From the NCBI RefSeq assembly GCF_047974105.1, contig NZ_JBHYRS010000002.1:372001-436000 (forward strand): a stretch of 64,000 bases of DNA. Reading direction: 5' to 3'. This document shows positions 53,118 to 60,202 of the stretch, in pieces. The notes below the pieces were generated by a model, which had not been told where the DNA came from, made no database searches, and saw only the letters and a list, made by a program, of their open reading frames with translations. Made by a program: the position numbers and the translations under genes. The stretch's first letter is position 1. Each line of letters starts with the position of its first letter. Source of the stretch: Mitsuokella sp047974105 (GTDB lineage: Bacteria > Bacillota > Negativicutes > Selenomonadales > Selenomonadaceae).

Positions 53118-54033
53118 AAGCGTTCTGCACGAGTTCCTGCAGGCGCTGGTTCACAAGGTCAATCCACTCGCCGTGGAAGCCGACTTCCGTCAAGAGCTCT
53201 TCGAGCGTCTCAATGCGCGGCTGCTCTAAAAACATCCGCACGCGGCTCTTCTCAATGGCACGGTAGATGTAATAATCCTCGGGGATCATGCCGGCCTGCG
53301 GGAAAATGACCGTATACTCATGGTACATCTTGTCGTTCATGGATTCATAGACACCGGTCGAGCGCGCGGCATAGGCCTTCCACTTGTCCGGCAGCCCGTC
53401 TAACAGCTTTTCAATCTCAGCCTTGATTGACGCAGCTTTCTGCGCATAATCTGCAAGGACTTTTTCCACAGGCTCCGTGTCCTGCAGCATGACGGCACAG
53501 ATGAGGTCGCGCACGGCATTGAAATCGCCGAGACCGTACTGCAGGAATTCTTCGGCCGACTCGACACCGGCGAGCCATTTTTTGAGGGCTTCTTCCATCG
53601 CGGCCTTGGCCTTGGCCACGACGAGCTCATCTTCGGCGTGAAGCTCCTGCGAGAGATTGCAGACGCGCTGCGCAGGCGTCTCGTCCTGCAGCAGTCCCTT
53701 TTCCGCACATCTGCGGCAGTAGCCAATGGCCTCATTCGTAAAGGGCGTGCCCGCTTCAATCTCGCCCATGGTCGGAAAATGCTTGCCGAGCTTATCGTAA
53801 ATGCGGCGCTGCTGCGCGAGCTTGCCCTTTGAAAAATACGTCAGCGGGCGCTGCTGATAGACGACGTGTGTCACCTTGCCGCAGCCCGGACAGTGATATT
53901 CCTTGTCGATGAGCCGCACGGCAATATCGCGCTCCGGATTAGGCTTAAAAAACGCATACGGCACGGTCTCCACGAAGGAATAATTGAAGATATTCAGCAG
54001 ATTGTCCGTGATGCGGGACGGTTCATTGGCCAT
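53116..54033 (-). CDS. Uncharacterised protein with four-cysteine zinc-ribbon-like site
   Basis: I do not recognise this 305-residue protein. It has C48-x2-C51 (YHCPGCGKVTH) and C106-x2-C109 (GYCRRCAEKG), a likely split zinc site. A helical middle is rich in Glu, Ala and Lys (about 120-215), and a C-terminal region with several Tyr (GMIPEDYYIYRAIEKSR) follows. No signal peptide or membrane helix is seen, so it should be cytoplasmic. AGGAG lies 8 nt before the ATG at 54033. It sits directly after the tRNA operon terminator, with a TATAAT at 54053-54058, so its leader is very short unless it is reached by readthrough from the tRNAs. Confidence 0.75.
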   Translation of the reverse strand: MANEPSRITDNLLNIFNYSFVETVPYAFFKPNPERDIAVRLIDKEYHCPGCGKVTHVVYQQRPLTYFSKGKLAQQRRIYDKLGKHFPTMGEIEAGTPFTNEAIGYCRRCAEKGLLQDETPAQRVCNLSQELHAEDELVVAKAKAAMEEALKKWLAGVESAEEFLQYGLGDFNAVRDLICAVMLQDTEPVEKVLADYAQKAASIKAEIEKLLDGLPDKWKAYAARSTGVYESMNDKMYHEYTVIFPQAGMIPEDYYIYRAIEKSRVRMFLEQPRIETLEELLTEVGFHGEWIDLVNQRLQELVQNA

Positions 54034-54070
54034 AGGTGACACTCCTATCCTGATTATAAAAACACAACAT

Positions 54071-54097
54071 AAAAAACCCGGAAGAAAACCTTCCGGG
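54071..54097 (-). terminator. Terminator of the tRNA array
   Basis: An 8-bp stem CCCGGAAG/CTTCCGGG with a 5-nt loop and six T on the minus strand, 13 bp after the last tRNA. Confidence 0.9.
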
Positions 54098-54110
54098 CTG
54101 CATTTCATCT

Positions 54111-54184
54111 TGGAGGCGACACCCAGAATCGAACTGGGGATAAAGGTTTTGCAGACCTCGGCCTTACCACTTGGCTATGTCGCC
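54111..54184 (-). tRNA. tRNA-Cys (GCA), copy 2 in transcription order
   Basis: A 74-nt cloverleaf with encoded CCA: acceptor GGCGACA/TGTCGCC, anticodon loop CTGCAAA (anticodon GCA), T arm GGGGATA-free standard CCCCAGTTCGAATCTGGG. Identical to the copy at 54282. Confidence 0.97.
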
Positions 54185-54193
54185 AAAATAAAA

Positions 54194-54268
54194 TGGAGCG
54201 GAAAACGAGGCTCGAACTCGCGACCCCCACCTTGGCAAGGTGGTGCTCTACCACTGAGCTATTTCCGC
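54194..54268 (-). tRNA. tRNA-Gly (GCC), copy 2
   Basis: A 75-nt cloverleaf with encoded CCA: acceptor GCGGAAA/TTTCCGC, anticodon loop TTGCCAA (anticodon GCC), T loop GTTCGAGCC. Identical to the copy at 54363. Confidence 0.97.
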
Positions 54269-54281
54269 ATGAATATAAAAT

Positions 54282-54355
54282 TGGAGGCGACACCCAGAAT
54301 CGAACTGGGGATAAAGGTTTTGCAGACCTCGGCCTTACCACTTGGCTATGTCGCC
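54282..54355 (-). tRNA. tRNA-Cys (GCA), copy 1
   Basis: Same 74-nt sequence as the tRNA-Cys at 54111, anticodon GCA, CCA encoded. Confidence 0.97.
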
Positions 54356-54362
54356 GAAATAA

Positions 54363-54437
54363 TGGAGCGGAAAACGAGGCTCGAACTCGCGACCCCCACC
54401 TTGGCAAGGTGGTGCTCTACCACTGAGCTATTTCCGC
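54363..54437 (-). tRNA. tRNA-Gly (GCC), copy 1
   Basis: Same 75-nt sequence as the tRNA-Gly at 54194, anticodon GCC, CCA encoded. Confidence 0.97.
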
Positions 54438-54441
54438 ATGA

Positions 54442-54518
54442 TGGCGACCCGAATGGGACTTGAACCCATGACCTCCGCCGTGACAGGGCGGCATTCTAAC
54501 CAACTAAACTACCGGGCC
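54442..54518 (-). tRNA. tRNA-Asp (GTC)
   Basis: A 77-nt cloverleaf with encoded CCA, anticodon loop CTGTCAC (anticodon GTC), T arm ATGGGTTCAAGTCCCAT. First tRNA of the array in transcription order; its acceptor stem contains G-T pairs. Confidence 0.95.
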
Positions 54519-54557
54519 GTCTTCTGTTGTTGCCGCTGTGTTTCAGCGACATGTATT

Positions 54558-54586
54558 ATTATACGGACAATGTGCTGTATTGTCAA
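54558..54586 (-). promoter_or_regulatory. Promoter of the tRNA array
   Basis: Full consensus -35 TTGACA (54581-54586), 17 bp, -10 TATAAT (54558-54563). The strongest promoter match in the window, as expected for stable RNA. Confidence 0.92.
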
Positions 54587-54656
54587 CACCTTTTTTGAAA
54601 AAAGTTGGGACAGGTGAAAATTCCTGCCCCGACTCCCCCAAAACACTGGTTAACCA

Positions 54657-55016
54657 TCAATCCTGCAGGTCATCGTGAACTTCCGAGAAATAGATAACGG
54701 TGACCGTATCTTCCATCAGGATGCGGCGTTTGTAGATGCGCTCGAAATCCTCGATGAGTTCTTCGCGCGAGTTGATCTCCGGATTCTGATGACCGAGGTC
54801 GGCGCTCGTCAGCGTGCCCATCGTCTTGACGCGGACTTTGTCGAGGTAAGCCGTGTAAATGCGGTGTTTCGGTTCGCCCTTCTTGCCCGAGGTAATCCAG
54901 ACGATCGAGCCCTCCGGATAGAGCTTGCTGACATCGCCGAGACGAACGGTGCAGTTCTTCGTGCGCTCCATGATCATCTTCTTATGCTTGGCAGCCTGAA
55001 AATTCAATGCCATCAT
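54657..55016 (-). CDS. ASCH/PUA-like domain protein
   Basis: A cytoplasmic protein of about 119 residues: MMALNFQAAKHKKMIMERTKN at the start, CTVRLGDVSKLYPEG, then VWITSGKKG and a C-terminal strand DTVTVIYFSEV. The pattern (small beta barrel with a KxxT-x-R-type N-terminal site and Y-x-x-G) resembles the ASCH domains thought to bind RNA; the substrate is unknown. GGGAG lies about 10 nt before the ATG pair at 55016/55013; the frame extends to 55064 without support. A TATAAT occurs near 55055. Confidence 0.6.
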   Translation of the reverse strand: MMALNFQAAKHKKMIMERTKNCTVRLGDVSKLYPEGSIVWITSGKKGEPKHRIYTAYLDKVRVKTMGTLTSADLGHQNPEINSREELIEDFERIYKRRILMEDTVTVIYFSEVHDDLQD

Positions 55017-55292
55017 GATAAAGCATCTCCCATCCTTGCTTTTACTATAGGATACATTATACACAAACCAGCTTAACTGCCGCTTATAAAAAGAGGCAGG
55101 GTACCAAAAGCCGGCTTTTCAATTCTTTTTGTATAATTCTCCCTAAGGGCCATAATATCCTGCTCCTGATATAAAAATTCCTGCGTTTTTTAGTCTGTCC
55201 GTTCTTCATGGACATTCCCGTAAATTTCATGCATCGCGTCTGAAAGTGTGTTAGAATGGATACATGTTATTTTATTGATTGGAGGTTTTTGT

Positions 55293-56015
55293 ATGAAAAA
55301 CGTAAGACACATCTTCGCGCTGGTCTGCGCCCTGATGATGCTCTCCTGCAGCATGGCTTTTGCCGCAGCGCAGCAGGAGCCCAAGGCTCCCCCGATGCTT
55401 TCCGTAGACGGTCAGGGCACGGGCACGGCCACGCCTGACATGGCCACGGTCACGATTGGCGTGACGACGCAGGGCAGCGATGCCGGCAAAGCGCAGAACG
55501 ACAACGCGTGGACGTCAAACCAGATTCAGAAGGCCATCGAAGGCCTTGGCATCGAGGCTAAGGACATCCAGACGCGCAATTACTCGTTCTACCCGAATTA
55601 CAGCACGGAAAAGGGACAGAACAACAAGATTACGGGTTACACGGTCAACAACTCCGTCGTCGTCGTCGTCCGTGACATCAAGCTGACGGGCAAAGTCATT
55701 GACGCCGCTCTCAATAACGGTGCCAACGAAATCAACTCGCTCGACTTCTCCGCCAGCGACACGCGCGCCGTCCGCAAGACCGCGCTTTTAAACGCGGTAC
55801 AGGATGCACGCGACAAGGCTGATGTCATCGCCAAGGGCCTTGGCAAACGCATCGTCGGCATCCAGAATGTCAGCGAGAGCACGGGCTACCTTGAGACGCG
55901 CCGCTTCAACATGGTGTCGATGGCCGCTATGGCCAAGGACGCAAGTACGCCGATTGCACCGGGCAGCCTCTCGATGACGGCCAACGTCCATGTCGATTTT
56001 ATCCTCGGCGACTGA
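55293..56015 (+). CDS. Exported SIMPL-domain (DUF541) protein
   Basis: An exported protein of the SIMPL family (E. coli YggE-like), implicated in oxidative stress in some bacteria but without a defined activity. 240 residues: a signal peptide ending MAFAAAQQ, then one SIMPL domain (LSVDGQGTGTATPDMATVTIGVTT as the first strand, GYTVNNSVVVVVRDI in the middle, C-terminal MTANVHVDFILGD). GGAGG lies 7 nt before the ATG at 55293, which also gives a proper signal peptide. Followed 57 bp later by the acyltransferase gene. Confidence 0.9.
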   Translation: MKNVRHIFALVCALMMLSCSMAFAAAQQEPKAPPMLSVDGQGTGTATPDMATVTIGVTTQGSDAGKAQNDNAWTSNQIQKAIEGLGIEAKDIQTRNYSFYPNYSTEKGQNNKITGYTVNNSVVVVVRDIKLTGKVIDAALNNGANEINSLDFSASDTRAVRKTALLNAVQDARDKADVIAKGLGKRIVGIQNVSESTGYLETRRFNMVSMAAMAKDASTPIAPGSLSMTANVHVDFILGD

Positions 56016-56072
56016 TTCCTGTCCGAATTGATTCATTCTAATATCCTAATATAGAAGTAAGGAGTTTTTTCT

Positions 56073-57242
56073 TTGGCAGAGCAAGCAAGTCCGGCAGCAG
56101 CCCCTGTGCGCAAGCGCAAGCCGCGCCTGCCGGCCATCGAATACATCCGCGGCATTGCCATGATGGGCGTCATTGCCATTCATGTGGGCTCACAGTACCT
56201 CATGAATCAGACCGCCAATATCCATCTCATTGCCCTTCTCGAAGTGGCCTCACGCTTCAGCGTGCCGATTTTCTTCTTCATCTCGGCTTTCGGGCTCTTC
56301 TACAATCTCGATATTCATGAGCCCCTCAATTACAGAGCCTTCATGAAGAAGCGCTTCCGGACCGTCCTGATTCCGTATATCGTCTGGTCCGTCTTCTACC
56401 TTGTACACGATGGCCTGTTTTACCGCGTAGGCCTGCCGGACCCGCTGCACTTTTTGACCATCCTGTTCTTCGGCACGGCAAAATACCAGCTGTACTTCCT
56501 CGTGATTCTCATCTGGTTCTACCTCTTAATGCCGCTCTGGATTGCCATCGTGCGGCGCGCAGGCCTCATCAGTCTGACGCTGCTTTTTATCGCGCAGATT
56601 GCCTTTGACTACTGGTCGAGTTTTTCCGTGCCGTTCAACACCTTCGTTTACGGCCTGCCCGACCATTCGTGGCTCAAGCCGTTCCTCATGTACCGCCTGA
56701 ATTACTGGGTCGTCCACTACATCTTCATTTTCGTGCTCGGCGGCTATCTCGCGGTCCATATCCACGAATTCCAGAACTTCATGCAGAAATACCGCCGTGC
56801 CGTCACGGTGTTCTTCTGGGCAGCGCTCGTCTGGCTCGTCGCGTATTACTACCAGCTGATTTACGAGACGGGTTATACGGCACTTGAGGCCATCAACACG
56901 GCTCATCAGCTCTGCCCTGCAGGACTTTTCTACACGCTGGCCTCGTCGATTTTCTTCTTCACGATTTTCACGTACCAGAAGTATCCCAAAGTCCTGAATC
57001 CCATCCTGCACCAGCTCGGGCGTCATTCGTACTTTGCGTATCTCGTCCATCCGTTCTTCATCACGTATGTTTCGGTGGCCCTGCAGAAAAGCGGTCATCT
57101 GATGACGGCTCCTGTCACCATCGTCTACTACTTCGTGATTCTCGGGCTTTCCATGTTCGCAGCAGCAGTCTGCCGCAAAATCGGCGAACATCTGCCCCTG
57201 CTCAACGAATGGACCATCGGCGTCTACCCAAGAAAAAAATAA
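56073..57242 (+). CDS. Membrane acyltransferase (acyltransferase 3 family)
   Basis: An integral membrane O-acyltransferase modifying an envelope sugar or polymer; acceptor unknown. The 389 residues contain about ten transmembrane segments. Helix 1 holds the family motif EYIRGIAMMGVIAIHVGSQ with the catalytic-type His, followed by RFSVPIFFFISAFGLFY and KKRFRTVLIPYIVWSVFY. The start is TTG at 56073 with AAGGAG 8 nt upstream. Probably co-transcribed with the SIMPL gene. Confidence 0.88.
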   Translation: MAEQASPAAAPVRKRKPRLPAIEYIRGIAMMGVIAIHVGSQYLMNQTANIHLIALLEVASRFSVPIFFFISAFGLFYNLDIHEPLNYRAFMKKRFRTVLIPYIVWSVFYLVHDGLFYRVGLPDPLHFLTILFFGTAKYQLYFLVILIWFYLLMPLWIAIVRRAGLISLTLLFIAQIAFDYWSSFSVPFNTFVYGLPDHSWLKPFLMYRLNYWVVHYIFIFVLGGYLAVHIHEFQNFMQKYRRAVTVFFWAALVWLVAYYYQLIYETGYTALEAINTAHQLCPAGLFYTLASSIFFFTIFTYQKYPKVLNPILHQLGRHSYFAYLVHPFFITYVSVALQKSGHLMTAPVTIVYYFVILGLSMFAAAVCRKIGEHLPLLNEWTIGVYPRKK

Positions 57243-57257
57243 AATAAAATAACGGAC

Positions 57258-57311
57258 AAAAAAGAACCTGTCATCCTGACCATGCATTGGCCGGGACGGC
57301 AGGTTTTTTCT
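57258..57311. terminator. Bidirectional terminator between acyltransferase and ImmA-like genes
   Basis: AACCTG...CAGGTT (57265-57305), an 18-bp stem with mismatches and G-T pairs, flanked by A and T runs. Serves two convergent genes. Confidence 0.75.
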
Positions 57312-57360
57312 TTATAAATTACGTGCGCAGATTCTGTGCGCATGGGAAAGTCAGGCAAAG

Positions 57361-57876
57361 TCAGGCACGGATATGCTTAAAAAACTGACTGTCGCCGTCA
57401 TCCGTGAGGCGCAGGTCGTAACCGAGCGAAACCATCTCGCGCATTTTGATGAGCATGAGGTTGATATTCGTGTGCAGGCGCTGCGAAATCGCCGCGACGT
57501 CCTCTCCTGCCCGCACATAATGATAAACTTCGTCGTTGTCGAGCAGCAGATGAGCGGCAAAGGCATTGGCCTCGTACTCCGTGCGGCTGTTCATGCGAAA
57601 GAGCTCGAATTCCTGCAGGCCGGTTTTCGCGAGGTCGCGGTGCAGCTGGTCGTGGCCGATCTCGTGCGCGAGGACCATCGGCAGCCAGTCCTCATCGAGC
57701 CGGCTGTTCAGGAAAATGAAGCGGTGATGCCATTTATTGAAGTACATGCCCAAAAGGTTCTTGTAGTCGTCGGCAAATTCCACATGGATGCCGAGGTCCT
57801 TCGCAAGAGCCAGCATATCGCGGCCATTTTCCGGCCGCACCCTGCAGGCTGAGCGGTAAAGCTGTAGAGAATCCAT
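57361..57876 (-). CDS. ImmA/IrrE-family metallopeptidase
   Basis: A cytoplasmic zinc peptidase of the family that cleaves partner XRE repressors. The 171 residues carry the zinc motif HEIGHDQLH near residue 70 and the third ligand in TEYEANAFAAHLLL near 98; the C-terminal part is helical. It starts 6 bp after the XRE gene, the classical immR-immA arrangement, and is probably its specific antirepressor. No phage or conjugative element surrounds it. Confidence 0.9.
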   Translation of the reverse strand: MDSLQLYRSACRVRPENGRDMLALAKDLGIHVEFADDYKNLLGMYFNKWHHRFIFLNSRLDEDWLPMVLAHEIGHDQLHRDLAKTGLQEFELFRMNSRTEYEANAFAAHLLLDNDEVYHYVRAGEDVAAISQRLHTNINLMLIKMREMVSLGYDLRLTDDGDSQFFKHIRA

Positions 57877-57882
57877 CGGGCT

Positions 57883-58287
57883 TCACTTCCTGTATTTTTT
57901 CGGTGTGTATTTCTGGTTGTCTTCCTTGGCCAGCCAGTAGGCACGCTCGAGAGAACGCATGACCGCATCGCGGTCCTCATCCGAGAGCTCGCCGCCCGCA
58001 AACATGCCCGCAAGCTGCCCGACGAGTTCTTTAGCCTGCGCCATGCCGCGCCTGCCGTACTGCGAGCCCGCTTCCCCGATGAAGGCTTCCGAATCTGTAT
58101 AAAGATAGTCGACCTTCACAGCAAAAAAATCCGCGAGCACCCGATACGTTTCTTTCTTCTTTGGATAGCGCTCCCCCGACTCGTACCCGCTGTAGGTCTG
58201 GCGCGTAATGCCGCAGGCCGCTGCTACTTCTTTCTGCGTCAGCCTGCGCGCCCGGCGCAGCTGCAGCAATTTATCACAGAACTTCAC
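57883..58287 (-). CDS. XRE-family transcriptional regulator, ImmR-like
   Basis: The 134 residues contain a phage-type HTH at about 8-62 (LRRARRLTQKEVAAACGITRQTYSGYESG, split as recognition helix around TRQTYS), followed by a helical C-terminal part (ELSDEDRDAVMRSLERAYWLAKED) that is the likely ImmA target or dimer interface. GTG start at 58287 with AGGG 7 nt away. Its promoter carries a copy of the operator-like sequence that is also present twice at the DUF805 promoter. Confidence 0.88.
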   Translation of the reverse strand: MKFCDKLLQLRRARRLTQKEVAAACGITRQTYSGYESGERYPKKKETYRVLADFFAVKVDYLYTDSEAFIGEAGSQYGRRGMAQAKELVGQLAGMFAGGELSDEDRDAVMRSLERAYWLAKEDNQKYTPKKYRK

Positions 58288-58364
58288 GATGTTTCCCTCT
58301 TTCCTGTCCTTTTGAGTCCTGGCTTTCGCCCACTTTTCTCAACCTTGTTCCTTATTTCCTGTTT

Positions 58365-58397
58365 CTTAATTTTAACATTTGTCCGCTTTGGCGGCAA
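58365..58397 (-). promoter_or_regulatory. Promoter of the XRE-ImmA pair with operator copy C
   Basis: -35 TTGCCG (58392-58397), 17 bp, -10 TAAAAT (58369-58374). The plus-strand sequence CTTAATTTTAACATTTGTC (58365-58383) matches 16 of 19 bases of the copy at 58927-58945 and covers the -10, so a bound repressor would block initiation. Confidence 0.6.
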
Positions 58398-58413
58398 GGC
58401 CTGACGCTCCGGC

Positions 58414-58875
58414 TCAGGCAATATGGCGGTGCTGCGTCAGGCAGTCCGACTCCCGGCTCTTTTCCGAAAATACCTCCTGACGCGACCGGATAAAGTGACG
58501 CGTGACGGGCTGACTCCTGCGCACCGTCAAAATGACGAGCGTCAGCACATTCAAAAGCGGCAGGCACTGGCCGAGCAGCCACCACTTGCTTGCCCGACAG
58601 TCATTGCAGCGCCAGAGCGTGACGAGCAGCAGCAAAAGGCAGAACGGCGCCGTAAATTCCAGCGAGGCCAGGCCGCCGGCTTCCCTGCCGAAAAAGAACG
58701 GAATGCCGTCCTCCAAGATGCAGAACGTGCCCATGACGAGTCCGTCCGGAGCCTGTGCATAGGCTGCAAAGCTCCGGTACTCCCAGGCCGCATAATAAAA
58801 CGGCACCATGATATAGAGCAGCAGATTCATGATGACAAAGGGCAGGCGCCCGATTTTCCTTTCTAAAATATCCAT
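58414..58875 (-). CDS. Small DUF805-like membrane protein
   Basis: About 153 residues with three or four hydrophobic segments (about 12-32, 72-90, 99-118) and the DUF805-like stretch RCNDCRASKWWLLGQCLPLLN. No enzyme motif; function unknown. GGAGG lies 9 nt before the ATG at 58875. It lies upstream of the XRE-ImmA pair on the same strand, and its promoter region carries two copies of the shared operator-like sequence. Confidence 0.78.
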   Translation of the reverse strand: MDILERKIGRLPFVIMNLLLYIMVPFYYAAWEYRSFAAYAQAPDGLVMGTFCILEDGIPFFFGREAGGLASLEFTAPFCLLLLLVTLWRCNDCRASKWWLLGQCLPLLNVLTLVILTVRRSQPVTRHFIRSRQEVFSEKSRESDCLTQHRHIA

Positions 58876-58897
58876 ATCACAAAACCTCCGTGTCTGT

Positions 58898-58926
58898 TTT
58901 ATATTTAACATATGTAAAACTTACAA
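58898..58926 (-). promoter_or_regulatory. Promoter of the DUF805 gene
   Basis: -35 TTGTAA (58921-58926), 17 bp, -10 TATAAA (58898-58903). The 17-bp spacer (58904-58920) is exactly operator-like copy A. Confidence 0.6.
58904..58920. repeat. Operator-like repeat, copy A
   Basis: TTTAACATATGTAAAAC, matching copy B at 15 of 17 positions, with the palindromic core ACATATGT. It fills the spacer between the -35 and -10 of the DUF805 promoter. Confidence 0.7.
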
Positions 58927-58949
58927 GTTAATATTAACATATGTCAAAC
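58927..58949. repeat. Operator-like repeat, copy B
   Basis: Contains the perfect 12-bp palindrome GTTAATATTAAC (58927-58938) overlapping ATTAACATATGTCAAAC (58933-58949). It lies just upstream of the DUF805 -35, 29 bp from copy A start to start. Confidence 0.7.
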
Positions 58950-58971
58950 ATTTAAGCAAGTCCGGAGCAGC

Positions 58972-58998
58972 AAAAAAGAGACTGTTTCAAAAACAGTC
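58972..58998 (-). terminator. Terminator after the LacI-family gene
   Basis: An 8-bp stem GACTGTTT/AAACAGTC with a 3-nt loop, followed on the minus strand by TCTTTTTT. Confidence 0.85.
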
Positions 58999-59014
58999 CC
59001 TCAGCAGACAAAAG

Positions 59015-60031
59015 TCAAAGATTCTCGAGCAGGCGGATCTCATTTTTCATGATGTAATTCGTCTTGTCCGGCATGCGGCCGTTGACGAGATACTCGAAGG
59101 CAATATTCACGGCCATGCGGCCCTGACGCGTCGGATGCTGATAGAGAATGGCCTTGACGATGCCCTGACGCATCATCTCGACCGTCAGCGGCACGCTGTC
59201 AAAGGCAATCGTCGTCGGCCGCTCTTTTTCCGGCAGCTGCATGATGGCGCGGCAGGCACCGTAGACGCCGCCCGCGAGCAGGAACATCGCCGTGATATCC
59301 TGATGGTCGTCCAGGAGCTCCTTCGTGCGTTCATACGAACAAATTTCATCGTCGCCATTCTCGATGATGCCGGCAATCGAAAAACCGGGAATACGTTTCA
59401 TGCGGTGCTCAAAGCCCTGCAGCCTTTCGCAGTGGCCGAGCACCTGCCGGCTGCCCATGACGATGCCGATTTTTGCCGTTTCACCGAGCAAAGCCTCTAA
59501 AAGCGCGCAGGCCGTCTCGCCGCCATTGAAATAGTCGCTGCCGACATAGCAGTGGCGTTTCGAGCTCTTGATGTCGTTGACAATGGTTATGACAAAAATA
59601 CCCGCATCGACAAAATCATCAATGGCCTTCGCGATGCGTTCGTCATCAATCGGGCTGATGATCAGCGCATTGACCTGTCCTTTCATCGTCTCCATTAGAT
59701 GCAGCTGTTTGTCGACATCATAGCCCTTCATCGGGTAGTAGCGGACCGTCAGGCCGTAAATGGCATACGACTCTGCCGCCTTGTCCATGCCGTGAATGAC
59801 ATCGTCAAAAAAGGCATTGCCTTCTGACGGCAGCAGGACGCCGATGACCGGATGATGCTTGCGCGCCGCAAGGGCCTTGCCCGCAGGATTTGGCTCATAG
59901 CCGAGCTGCTCTGCCATTTTGCGGATCATCGCCGCCGTTTCGGCATTGACCCGGCCGCGGCCATTTAGGGCACGGTCGACCGTACCGCGCGAAACGCCGC
60001 AGAGCTCCGCTATCTTTTTCATGGTAACCAT
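59015..60031 (-). CDS. LacI-family transcriptional regulator
   Basis: Sugar-responsive repressor. The 338 residues have an N-terminal HTH (MKKIAELCGVSRGTVDRALNGRGRV) with the hinge EPNPAGKALAARK, then a periplasmic-binding-protein-like ligand domain (IGVLLPSEGNAFFDDVIHG, IISPIDDE, NGGETACALLEALL). The ligand domain resembles ribose/xylose-type sensors of the LacI group. Last of four same-strand genes with xylulokinase, a sugar porter and DUF4867, so it probably controls that locus. Confidence 0.92.
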   Translation of the reverse strand: MVTMKKIAELCGVSRGTVDRALNGRGRVNAETAAMIRKMAEQLGYEPNPAGKALAARKHHPVIGVLLPSEGNAFFDDVIHGMDKAAESYAIYGLTVRYYPMKGYDVDKQLHLMETMKGQVNALIISPIDDERIAKAIDDFVDAGIFVITIVNDIKSSKRHCYVGSDYFNGGETACALLEALLGETAKIGIVMGSRQVLGHCERLQGFEHRMKRIPGFSIAGIIENGDDEICSYERTKELLDDHQDITAMFLLAGGVYGACRAIMQLPEKERPTTIAFDSVPLTVEMMRQGIVKAILYQHPTRQGRMAVNIAFEYLVNGRMPDKTNYIMKNEIRLLENL

Positions 60032-60107
60032 GATAGTTTCCTCACTTCCTAAAAGCGATTCTTATATATTATTGTAGCAAATTACGTCTCAAAAGGAAAA
60101 TAAAAAT

Positions 60108-60148
60108 AAAAAGAGAGCTTCGTCAGGATTTCCCGACGAAACTCTCTC
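60108..60148 (-). terminator. Terminator after the DUF4867 gene
   Basis: A 16-bp stem AGAGAGTTTCGTCGGG/CCTGACGAAGCTCTCT with a 4-nt loop followed by TTTTTATTTTTATTTT, 55 bp past the stop. The LacI gene therefore likely has its own promoter. Confidence 0.88.
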
Positions 60149-60202
60149 TGCCCCTGCCGCATACAGTCCGCTTATCCGGCAATCATTTGCACAAAGCTTA
60201 AA

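Noticed and set aside
57361..58287. XRE-ImmA pair as remnant of a prophage or conjugative element
   Set aside because: No integrase, structural, relaxase or attachment-site sequence is visible on either side; the neighbours are ordinary chromosomal genes.
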